Source: Microbacterium sp. | Lineage (GTDB): Bacteria > Actinomycetota > Actinomycetes > Actinomycetales > Microbacteriaceae | Length of the DNA stretch: 64,000 nt | NCBI RefSeq assembly: GCF_017305435.1 | Contig: NZ_JAFKIP010000003.1 | Location: 310,001 to 374,000, forward strand | Direction of reading: 5' to 3' | Shown here: in pieces, positions 26,737 to 36,263 of the stretch | Numbering within the stretch: the stretch's first letter is position 1 | Layout of the letters: every line of letters starts with the position of its first letter | The notes under the pieces: model-generated | Databases searched by the model: none | What the model was told of the DNA's origin: nothing | The model's input: the letters and a program-made list of their open reading frames with translations, nothing else | Position numbers and translations under genes: made by a program

Positions 26737-27747
26737 ATGGATGCCACGACAGTCACCGTCACCGGCGCAGGCGGCCAGATCGGCTACGCCCTCCTCTTCC
26801 GCATCGCGTCCGGCGCCATGCTCGGCACTGACCGACCGGTGCGGCTGCGGCTGCTGGAGATCCCGCAGGGCTTGAAGTCCGCGGAGGGCGCAGCGCTCGA
26901 ACTGCAGGACTGCGCGTTCCCGCTGCTGCAGGACGTCGAGATCACCGACGACCCGCGCGTCGGGTTCGACGGCGCGAACATCGCGATGCTCGTCGGTGCG
27001 CGGCCGCGGTCGGCGGGGATGGAGCGCGCCGACCTCCTGGCCGCCAACGCGGGCATCTTCGGCCCGCAGGGTGCGGCGCTGAACGAGGTCGCGGCCGCTG
27101 ACGTCCGCGTCGTCGTGGTGGGCAACCCCGCGAACACGAACGCGCTCATCGCCGCGGCATCCGCCCCCGACATCCCGGGCGATCGCTTCAGCGCCCTCAC
27201 CCGCCTCGACCACGACCGCGCGCTCGCGCAATTGGCGGCGGCGACGGGCGCACCGGTCGCCGACATCCGCGGGGTCACGATCTGGGGCAACCACTCCGCG
27301 ACGCAGTTCCCCGACGTCGACCACGCGACGATCGACGAGCGTCCGGCGCGTGCCGTGCTCGCCGAGCGCTTCGGCGGGGCGGACGCGGCGACCGCGTGGC
27401 TCGACGACGAGTTCGTGCCGCGCGTCGCCAAGCGCGGGGCGGAGATCATCTCGGTGCGCGGATCGTCGTCGGCGGCATCCGCCGCGAACGCGGCCATCGC
27501 CCACATCCGCGACAGCGTGCTCGGCACGGGAGCGGATGGCGCATGGACGTCGGCGGCCGTGCTCTCCCGCGGAGAGTACGGGGTCGCCGAGGGACTGTAC
27601 TCGTCATTCCCCGTCACGAGCGACGGGTCGGGATACCGCATCGTCCCGGGCCTCGACATCGACGGCCGCGCCCGCGCGCGCATCGACGCGTCGGTCGCGG
27701 AGCTCATCGCCGAACGCGACGCCGTCCGGGCACTCGGGTTGATCTGA
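26737..27747 (+). CDS. mdh: Malate dehydrogenase
   Basis: NAD-dependent malate dehydrogenase of the TCA cycle, 336 aa. It has the NAD fold [19 protein letters not shown], the substrate-binding loop [17 protein letters not shown] (an Arg pair), [28 protein letters not shown], and the catalytic His in [15 protein letters not shown], all typical of the cytosolic-type bacterial enzyme. The antiporter gene starts 7 bp after the stop, so they may be cotranscribed. Confidence 0.96.
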   Translation: MDATTVTVTGAGGQIGYALLFRIASGAMLGTDRPVRLRLLEIPQGLKSAEGAALELQDCAFPLLQDVEITDDPRVGFDGANIAMLVGARPRSAGMERADLLAANAGIFGPQGAALNEVAAADVRVVVVGNPANTNALIAAASAPDIPGDRFSALTRLDHDRALAQLAAATGAPVADIRGVTIWGNHSATQFPDVDHATIDERPARAVLAERFGGADAATAWLDDEFVPRVAKRGAEIISVRGSSSAASAANAAIAHIRDSVLGTGADGAWTSAAVLSRGEYGVAEGLYSSFPVTSDGSGYRIVPGLDIDGRARARIDASVAELIAERDAVRALGLI

Positions 27748-27754
27748 GCCGGCG

Positions 27755-29653
27755 GTGCAGGACCTCACCTGGCTCATCGCGGGCGTCGCCGTCATCGCGG
27801 TCTCGACGGTGCTCGCGCGCCGGCTCGGGGTCGCCGGCCCGCTGATCCTCGTCGCGATCGGCCTCGTCGCCTCGCTCCTGCTGCCGTCCTTCTCGGTGCC
27901 GCCCGAGCTCATCCTCGCGGGCATCCTCCCGCCTCTCCTGTACGCCGCGGCGGTGCGGCTGCCGGCGGTCGAGTTCCGCCGCGACGCCGTCCCGATCGCC
28001 GGGCTCGCGGTCCTCCTCGTCGTCATCTCGTCGCTCGCGCTGGGACTCCTGTTCTGGCTCGCGATCCCCGAGCTCGACTTCCCGCTGGCGGTCGCGCTCG
28101 GCGCGATCCTCAGCCCGACGGATGCCGTGGCCACCTCGATCGCGAAGAAGCTCGGCATCGCGCCGCGCGTCATCACGATGCTCGAGGGCGAGAGCCTGCT
28201 CAACGATGCGACCGCCCTCGTGCTGCTGCGCAGCGCCGTCGCGGCGTCCGCCGCCGGGTTCTCGCTGTGGGGCACGATCGGCGCCTTCGCGTGGGGCGTC
28301 CTCATCGCCGTCGTGATCGGCGTCGCCGTCGGGCTCCTCCACCTGCGCCTGCGGCGGTGGATCGGCGACACCGTCGCGAACACCGCGATCGGCTTCATCG
28401 TGCCGTTCATCGCCTACCTGCCCACGGAGCATCTGGGCGGATCGGGGCTCGTGGCGGCGGTCGCGGCGGGCATCACGACAGGGCAGGGCGCGGCGCGCTG
28501 GTCGACGCCCGAGCAGCGCGTGTCGGATGAGCTGAACTGGCACACCGTCGAGCTGCTGCTCGAGGGCGCGGTCTTCCTCATCATGGGGCTCGAGCTGCGC
28601 GACATCGTCGGCGCCAACTTCCAGAAGCACAACGGGCTCGGCGTCGCGATCACACTCGCCCTCGCCGCGCTCGCCATCGTGCTCGCGGTGCGCGCGCTCT
28701 ACGTGTCGGGTCTCGTCGCCCTCCTCGGCCGACGCGCCCGCGCCGTGCAGCGCGACCGGCTGCAATCCCTCAGCGATCGCCTCGATGCGTTCGATCCGGC
28801 CGCGTTCGGTTCCGCTGCGTTGGATCCCGCTGCCTTCGATCCGGCCGCGCGGACGTCCGCCGCGCAGGGCGAGGCACGTGCCGCGATCGCGGACGACGTC
28901 CACGGCGGCGGTCCGCGGCTCGGCGCGACCCGACGGCCGTGGCAGTGGCGGTGGCGACGCGGAGTGCGCAAGGCCGTCCTCACCGTGGCCGGGCCGGGGT
29001 CGCGCAACCCCGGCGCGGTCGAGCAGCGCGTGGAGTCGATGCGCACGCGGGTGAGCCGCGCGATGAACGACCTCGACTACTACCAGGCATCCCCGCTGGG
29101 CTGGAAGGACGGCACGGTCATCGTCTGGGCGGGCATGCGCGGCGTCGTGACCCTCGCCGCGGCGCAGACCCTCGAGGAGGGCACGCCCGCTCGCGAGCTC
29201 CTCATCCTCGTCGCATTCCTCGTCGCCCTCGTCAGCCTCATGCTGCAGGGGCTCACGCTGCCCGCCGTCATCCGCATGCTGAAGATGCCGGCATCCGTCG
29301 CCGACGGGCCCGCCGCCGCCGAGGAGCGTGAGCGGCTCGAGGCCGAGCTGCGCGCCGCGGCGCTCGACGCCCTGCGCACGCCCGGCCTCGCCGACGCCAC
29401 GGGCGAGCCGTATCCGCCCGACGTTCTCGAGAAGCTCGCCGACCGGATGGCCGCGCCGCCCCCGGAGGACCCCGACATCAGCGCCGCCGGCTTCATCGAT
29501 CTGCGGGTTGCGATGATCGAGGCGATGCGCGACCGCCTCGTGACGGTCTCGCGCGAAGGGTCGTACTCATCGGCGACGCTGCGCCACGCGCTCGCACAGC
29601 TCGACGCCGATCAGCTGAGCATCCAGCTGCGCCGCGAGGAGGAGGAAGAGTGA
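27755..29653 (+). CDS. Na+/H+ antiporter (CPA1 family)
   Basis: A 632-aa monovalent cation/proton antiporter. About 12 TM helices occupy residues 1-320 and 430-510. Conserved sites include ILSPTDAVATSIAKKLG in TM5 (Asp), LEGESLLNDATALVLL in TM6, and a late PTEHLGGSGLVAAVAAGI. Between TM blocks sits a long soluble insert (about residues 328-440) that contains tandem FDPAA/LDPAA-like units and basic stretches. The C-terminal ~110 residues are soluble and charged. The GTG start is 7 bp after mdh. Confidence 0.9.
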   Translation: MQDLTWLIAGVAVIAVSTVLARRLGVAGPLILVAIGLVASLLLPSFSVPPELILAGILPPLLYAAAVRLPAVEFRRDAVPIAGLAVLLVVISSLALGLLFWLAIPELDFPLAVALGAILSPTDAVATSIAKKLGIAPRVITMLEGESLLNDATALVLLRSAVAASAAGFSLWGTIGAFAWGVLIAVVIGVAVGLLHLRLRRWIGDTVANTAIGFIVPFIAYLPTEHLGGSGLVAAVAAGITTGQGAARWSTPEQRVSDELNWHTVELLLEGAVFLIMGLELRDIVGANFQKHNGLGVAITLALAALAIVLAVRALYVSGLVALLGRRARAVQRDRLQSLSDRLDAFDPAAFGSAALDPAAFDPAARTSAAQGEARAAIADDVHGGGPRLGATRRPWQWRWRRGVRKAVLTVAGPGSRNPGAVEQRVESMRTRVSRAMNDLDYYQASPLGWKDGTVIVWAGMRGVVTLAAAQTLEEGTPARELLILVAFLVALVSLMLQGLTLPAVIRMLKMPASVADGPAAAEERERLEAELRAAALDALRTPGLADATGEPYPPDVLEKLADRMAAPPPEDPDISAAGFIDLRVAMIEAMRDRLVTVSREGSYSSATLRHALAQLDADQLSIQLRREEEEE

Positions 29654-29678
29654 CGACGACGCGGCGCGGTGAGCCAGA

Positions 29679-30152
29679 ATGGATGCCGTGAGCACCCCCC
29701 ACCCCGACGCCACCCCGGACGCGACCGCGGACGCAGCGCCTCGTGACGGCCGCGCGCCCGCGGACTACGCCGAGTCCGTCGCCCTCCCCGCCGTGACCTC
29801 CGCCGTGCCGGTCATCGTCTCGGGAACGGACTGGTGGGCGGCCCGCCCGGCAGGCTCACGCCTCGTCGGGCTCGTCGTCGCCCGCGACGACCTGCCCTCC
29901 GTGATCGCGCAGCGCGATGCGCTGGCCGATTTCGGCGTGCCGATCGAGGGCTTCCGCCACCCCGCCCCCGAGACGGGCGAGACGTGGTCGGAACGCCTCA
30001 CGCGGCTGTTCGGACGCCTCGTCGAGGGCGATGTCGTCGTCGTCGCCGACAAGCACGCCCTGGGCCGAACCGTCGACGAGGAGAGCCACGCGATCGGTGA
30101 GCTGCGCCGTCGCGGCATCATCGTGAAGGTCCTGGGGCACTCGCGGGCCTGA
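29679..30152 (+). CDS. Resolvase-fold protein lacking serine recombinase catalytic residues
   Basis: A 157-aa protein. After a disordered N-terminus (about 35 residues of Asp/Ala/Pro/Thr), residues ~60-155 follow the serine resolvase catalytic domain: LVVARDDLPSVIAQRDAL, a flexible segment, EGDVVVVADKHALGRT and RRRGIIVKVLG. The catalytic Ser of the YxRVSS motif is absent, and the LDRLGRS block reads KHALGRT, so the first Arg is lost. There is no DNA-binding domain. It is probably not a recombinase but a domesticated fold; its role is unknown. It follows the antiporter by 25 bp. Confidence 0.6.
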   Translation: MDAVSTPHPDATPDATADAAPRDGRAPADYAESVALPAVTSAVPVIVSGTDWWAARPAGSRLVGLVVARDDLPSVIAQRDALADFGVPIEGFRHPAPETGETWSERLTRLFGRLVEGDVVVVADKHALGRTVDEESHAIGELRRRGIIVKVLGHSRA

Positions 30153-30173
30153 CGCCGTCGGTCGCCCGGCGAC

Positions 30174-32555
<2,382 letters not shown>

Positions 32556-32574
32556 GCGCACAGTCTGCCGCGAG

Positions 32575-33267
32575 TCATGCGCCGCCGGGGGATGGCGGCG
32601 GCGATGGCGGCGGTGACGGCGGCGGCGGGTTTCGACGGGAGGAGGCGGCGAGCCCGTCGAGCACGATCTCGAGCTGCCGCGCGAAGCGCGATCCGGCCTC
32701 GCCCCGATCGTGTGCGACGCTGGCCACGAGCGGGGCGTCGCCGCCGAGCGCGGCATCCCGCACGGCGAGAGAGTAGCGCTCGGGATCGGCGGCCTCCGAC
32801 TGGGCACGCTCCTGCTCCTCGATCACGAAGCCGACCACGTACGAGGTGACGATCTCCGCGGCATCCATCGCCTCCGCTACGGGGAGCCCCTCCGACGACC
32901 ACCGCTCGAGCCACGGCTCCTGCGCGCGCAGCACCTCGGGGTCGGTCAGGCGTGTGCCGCTGAAGGTGCGCGCGCCGTCGCGGTGCGCGAGGTACTCGCG
33001 GCGCAGGATGCCGGCGTAGGCGCGGAGCCCGTCGACCCAGGTCGTGTCGGGGTCGAGCGCCGCAAGCGAGCGCTGCACGCGGCGCTGGATCTCTGTGCCC
33101 ATCTCGTCGAGCAGCTGCTGCTTGCCGGGCACGTGCCAGTAGAGCGCAGGCGCACGCACGTCGAGGCGGGCTGCGACGGCCCGCAGCGTCACCGCCTCGA
33201 TGCCGCCCTCGTCCAGCACATCGAGGGCGGCCTCCACGATCCGTTCGCGGGTGATGCCTTTCGCCAT
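32575..33267 (-). CDS. TetR/AcrR family regulator (TetR_C domain)
   Basis: A 230-aa regulator. The N-terminal HTH is ITRERIVEAALDVLDEGG with LRAVAARLDVRAPALYWHV, which is the TetR(class)-type recognition helix followed by a TetR_C-like ligand domain (RREYLAHRDGARTFSG). The C-terminus is a low-complexity Pro/Ser stretch. It shares an upstream gap with a divergent MDR oxidoreductase and two inverted repeats (33277 and 33311), and probably represses both sides including the UvrA2-like gene that follows it. Confidence 0.88.
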   Translation of the reverse strand: MAKGITRERIVEAALDVLDEGGIEAVTLRAVAARLDVRAPALYWHVPGKQQLLDEMGTEIQRRVQRSLAALDPDTTWVDGLRAYAGILRREYLAHRDGARTFSGTRLTDPEVLRAQEPWLERWSSEGLPVAEAMDAAEIVTSYVVGFVIEEQERAQSEAADPERYSLAVRDAALGGDAPLVASVAHDRGEAGSRFARQLEIVLDGLAASSRRNPPPPSPPPSPPPSPGGA

Positions 33268-33276
33268 GCTTGACAG

Positions 33277-33323
33277 CTTAACGGCGTTAAGGAATGATCG
33301 GGAACGCCATTTAACTTAGTTAA
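33277..33323. promoter_or_regulatory. Two inverted-repeat operators in the tetR/MDR divergent gap
   Basis: CTTAACGGCGTTAAG (33277-33291) and TTAACTTAGTTAA (33311-33323) are two dyads with the shared half-site GTTAA/TTAAC, lying 20 bp apart. A TTGACA (33270) just before them may be a -35 for the oxidoreductase. They are likely TetR operators. Confidence 0.6.
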
Positions 33324-33333
33324 GGAGATTGTC

Positions 33334-34272
33334 ATGCGCGCCGCCGTCGTCACATCCTTCGACACAGCCCCTCACCTCGCCGAGGTGCCGGTGCCCACCC
33401 CCGGCCCGGGCGAGCACATCGCTCGCGTTCTCGCCTCCGCGCTGCACCCTCGCGTGCGGTCGCAGGCCGACGGATCGCACTACACGAGCACCGAGGATCT
33501 GCCGTTGATCCCCGGCATCGACGGCGTCGCCCGCGACGGCGACGGCGCTCTCCGCTACTTCGTCACGGAGAGCGGCGCGATGGCGGAGCAGGTCGCCATC
33601 GATCCCCACCGCAGCGTCGTCCTTCCTCCCGATATCGATCCGGTGCGCATCGCCGCAGCGATGAATCCCGCGATGTCGTCCTGGATCGCGCTCCGCCGCC
33701 GCATCGAGTTCACCCCGGGCGCACGCGTCATGATCATGGGTGCGACGGGAAGCGCCGGGCGTCTGGCCGTTCAGATCGCCCGCCGCCTCGGCGCCTCGCA
33801 CGTCGCCGCCGCCGGACGCGACGCCGTGCGCCTTGCGACCCTCCCCGCTCTCGGCGCCGACACGCTGATCGATCTCGGCAGCGCGACCGTCGACGCGGAC
33901 CTCGCGGCGATCGGTCGGGACGTCGACGTCGTCCTCGACTATCTGTGGGGCCCGTGGGCGGCGAGGGCGCTCCGCGCGATCGTCCCCACACGCGCCGACG
34001 ACAGCCAGGCGCTGACCTGGGTCCAGATCGGCTCGATGACGGGCCTCGAGTCCCCGATCCCGTCAGCGGCCCTGCGCGCGTGCAACCTCCGGATCGTCGG
34101 CAGCGGCCAGGGCTCGGTCTCCCCGCGCGACATTCTGGCCGAGCTCCCCGCGCTCTCACGCGAGATCATGCGCGGCGACTACGCCGTCGATGCGCAGGTC
34201 GTGGCACTCGACGACGTGACGACAGCGTGGGCAGAACGCTCCACCGCACGCCAGGTGGTCGTACCGGACTGA
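33334..34272 (+). CDS. Zinc-independent MDR family oxidoreductase (quinone oxidoreductase-like)
   Basis: A 312-aa medium-chain dehydrogenase/reductase. The N-terminal GroES-like domain (ALHPRVRSQADG, LIPGIDGVA) lacks the zinc-binding Cys, and the NADPH-binding Rossmann part has VMIMGATGSAGRLAVQIARRLG and AAGRDAVRL. It is probably a quinone or enone reductase. AAGGAGA 5 nt before the ATG is a good ribosome-binding site. It is divergent from tetR, suggesting a detoxification role under that regulator. Confidence 0.87.
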   Translation: MRAAVVTSFDTAPHLAEVPVPTPGPGEHIARVLASALHPRVRSQADGSHYTSTEDLPLIPGIDGVARDGDGALRYFVTESGAMAEQVAIDPHRSVVLPPDIDPVRIAAAMNPAMSSWIALRRRIEFTPGARVMIMGATGSAGRLAVQIARRLGASHVAAAGRDAVRLATLPALGADTLIDLGSATVDADLAAIGRDVDVVLDYLWGPWAARALRAIVPTRADDSQALTWVQIGSMTGLESPIPSAALRACNLRIVGSGQGSVSPRDILAELPALSREIMRGDYAVDAQVVALDDVTTAWAERSTARQVVVPD

Positions 34273-34330
34273 CCCGGCCCCCGCGCGGCGGCGCGGCGCG
34301 GGCCGGCGCGACGCGGAGCGGCGCGGGAGC

Positions 34331-34423
34331 GTACCGTATTCAGTCTCCGCGCACGACCCACGCTGCGCGCGTCGCGCGAATCCGCGGATCGGCGCGGCGC
34401 GCGCCGCCGTGCGGACTGAATAC
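34331..34423. repeat. Palindromic repeat family C, copy 2 (convergent genes)
   Basis: Left arm GTACCGTATTCAGTCTCCGC (34331) and right arm GTGCGGACTGAATAC (34409-34423) are inverted, with a GC-rich interior. The left arm matches, inverted, the right arm of copy 1 at 9971-9994 over a 17-bp identical core. It lies between the MDR and tag stop codons. Confidence 0.75.
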
Positions 34424-34474
34424 TGAACACATCGGCGCGGTGACGGGCGGCGGCGACGCGGCACGGCGGCCGGG

Positions 34475-35065
34475 TCAGCCCGCGCGGTGGCAGCCGACGA
34501 GGTGGTCGTCGACCATCCCCGCCGACTGCATGAGGGCGTACATCGTCGTCGACCCGACGAAACGGAACCCGCGCTTCTTGAGCCCTTTCGAGAGGGCGTC
34601 GGATGCCGCGGTCGTCGCCGGCACGTCGCCGAACGCTGCCGGCCGGTCAGCCACCGCGCGTGGCGTCGGCGCGAACGACCACATGAGGGCGTCGAGCTCG
34701 CCCGGCGCCATCGCCGCGGCAAGGCGGGCGTTGCCGATCGTCGCGAGGATCTTGGCGCGATTGCGGATGATCCCGGCATCCGCCATCAGGCGTTCGACGT
34801 CCTCGTCGTCGAACGCCGCGACCGCCTCGGGCTCGAAACCGGCGAACACCTCACGGAAGCGCGGGCGCTTCCGCAGGATCGTGATCCACGACAGTCCTGC
34901 CTGAAACCCCTCGAGTGACATCTTCTCGAAAAGCGCCCGATCGCCGTGGAGCGGCCGCCCCCACTCCTCATCGTGGTAGCGGCGGTACTCGGCGTCGTCA
35001 CCGACCCACCGGCATCGGGCGAGGCCGTCGGGCCCGCGGATGAGGTCAGGGCGAAGGTCATCCAT
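34475..35065 (-). CDS. tag: DNA-3-methyladenine glycosylase I
   Basis: Removes 3-methyladenine from alkylated DNA. The 196-aa product has RCRWVGDDAEYRRYHDEEWG with the zinc-ligand Cys, FEKMSLEGFQAGLSW, ILRKRPRFREVFAGF, and the C-terminal GFRFVGSTTMYALMQSAGMVDDHLVGCHR holding the other zinc ligands (split here in words only). I take the ATG at 35065, 6 bp after TAACCT, over the GTG one codon earlier. The promoter overlaps the end of the upstream epimerase gene. Confidence 0.95.
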   Translation of the reverse strand: MDDLRPDLIRGPDGLARCRWVGDDAEYRRYHDEEWGRPLHGDRALFEKMSLEGFQAGLSWITILRKRPRFREVFAGFEPEAVAAFDDEDVERLMADAGIIRNRAKILATIGNARLAAAMAPGELDALMWSFAPTPRAVADRPAAFGDVPATTAASDALSKGLKKRGFRFVGSTTMYALMQSAGMVDDHLVGCHRAG

Positions 35066-35071
35066 CACGCC

Positions 35072-35077
35072 AGGTTA
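35072..35077 (-). promoter_or_regulatory. Putative leaderless -10 of tag (TAACCT)
   Basis: TAACCT ends exactly 6 bp before the tag ATG and overlaps the stop of the epimerase gene. Confidence 0.4.
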
Positions 35078-36100
35078 TCCGGCGACATCGGTGCGCCCGC
35101 GCCGGCGAACGTCTCGCGGTCCGGCGACGGTGCGCAGCGCTTCGTCGAGGTCGGTGTGGGCGAACGCGAACCCGGCATCGATCAGGCGCTCCGGCGTGAC
35201 CCATCGGCTCTTGAGCACGAGCTCCGGCTCCGTGCGCAGTGCCCACATCGCCGGCTCCAGCATCCACCGGAAGGCGGGGAGGCCGAACGGGGCGCCAACG
35301 ATGCGGCGGAGCGTCCGCATGAGCGTGCGATTGTCGGATGCCGCGGGCGCGACCACGTTGACGGGGCCCGCGATCTCGCTGCGTTCGGCGAGGAATCGCA
35401 CGGCTCTCACCACGTCGTCGACGTGCACCCAGCTGAACCGCTGCCGGCCGCGCGTGTCGTGACGTGGAGCCCGCCCGTCCCCGGTCGGCCGTGGCCCGAT
35501 GCCGCGATAGCGGCGATGCGGCGGCCACCACCCGTCGCGCTGCGGACCGCCGAGGCCCAGTCGCGCCAGCCGCACGAGCATGCGGGTCGCCGGGCCGTCG
35601 CCCAGCACGATGGCCATGCGCAGCGCGACGCGCCTGGTCGCGGGCAGCTCCCCCGCGAAGAACTCGGCCTCCCAGCTCGTCGCGACGTCGACCGAGAACC
35701 CCTCGCCGATCTCGCCCGATGACTCCGAGTTCGCGGCATCCATCCGATGCCGGTAGATCGTCGCGGTCGACGCGTTCAGCCAGACGCGCGGCGGAGCGGA
35801 TGCCGCGGCCACCGCCGCACGCAACGCCCGGGTCGTCGCGACGCGCGAGCGCAGGATCTCGTCGCGGTTCGCATCCGTGTAACGGCAGTTCACGGACTTC
35901 CCGGCGAGGTTCACGAGCACATCGGCGCCGTCGACGAGCGCGGCGATCGCCTCCGTGTCACCCCATGCCGCATCGGCCCCCGAACCGCGTCCGATCGTCG
36001 TCACCTCGTCGCCGGACTCGCGGAATGAGGCGACGACCGCACGCCCGATGAACCCCGAGGCTCCCGCGACGACGACTCGACCCGCACCCCTGGCATCCAT
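35075..36100 (-). CDS. TIGR01777 family epimerase with DUF1731 domain
   Basis: A 341-aa extended-SDR protein. It has GASGFIGRAVVASF (about residue 12), LVNLAGKSVNCRYTD, and FSWVHVDDVVRAVRFL, ending in a DUF1731 domain (FRWMLEPAMWALRTEPE, LVLKSRWVTPERL). The family is of unknown enzymatic role; Bacillus YfhF and E. coli YfcH belong to it. I chose the ATG at 36100 (preceded by GAGGGTGGG) over a longer start at 36115. A CTGAAC-type inverted repeat lies just upstream. Confidence 0.9.
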   Translation of the reverse strand: MDARGAGRVVVAGASGFIGRAVVASFRESGDEVTTIGRGSGADAAWGDTEAIAALVDGADVLVNLAGKSVNCRYTDANRDEILRSRVATTRALRAAVAAASAPPRVWLNASTATIYRHRMDAANSESSGEIGEGFSVDVATSWEAEFFAGELPATRRVALRMAIVLGDGPATRMLVRLARLGLGGPQRDGWWPPHRRYRGIGPRPTGDGRAPRHDTRGRQRFSWVHVDDVVRAVRFLAERSEIAGPVNVVAPAASDNRTLMRTLRRIVGAPFGLPAFRWMLEPAMWALRTEPELVLKSRWVTPERLIDAGFAFAHTDLDEALRTVAGPRDVRRRGRTDVAG

Positions 36101-36123
36101 GCTGCCCACCCTCATCGCCAATT

Positions 36124-36137
36124 CTGAACACGTTCAG
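36124..36137. promoter_or_regulatory. Inverted repeat CTGAACACGTTCAG upstream of the epimerase gene
   Basis: A perfect 6-bp dyad with a 2-bp centre, 23 bp before the epimerase ATG. It resembles a small dimeric-repressor site; the regulator is unknown. Confidence 0.4.
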
Positions 36138-36160
36138 TTTAGCGACCGCATCGCGCCGTC

Positions 36161-36246
36161 GCACGAACTCCGCAGAATGCGCCGAACTCCGCAGCTGATC
36201 GCGGCGACCGGTGCGGAGTTCGCGACAGACTGCGGAGTTCGTGACG
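36161..36246. repeat. Double palindrome E between acyl-CoA oxidase and epimerase genes
   Basis: CGAACTCCGCAG appears twice on the left (about 36164 and 36183) and its inverse TGCGGAGTTCG twice on the right (about 36211 and 36231), making a nested dyad of four copies. No other copy was seen in the window; the arms share GAACTCC with family A. Confidence 0.65.
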
Positions 36247-36263
36247 GGCGTCGGCGCCCGGGG

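Noticed and set aside
29679-30152. Functional serine recombinase or integron/transposon relic with att sites
   Set aside because: The catalytic residues and DNA-binding domain are missing and no inverted repeats or partner transposase flank it.
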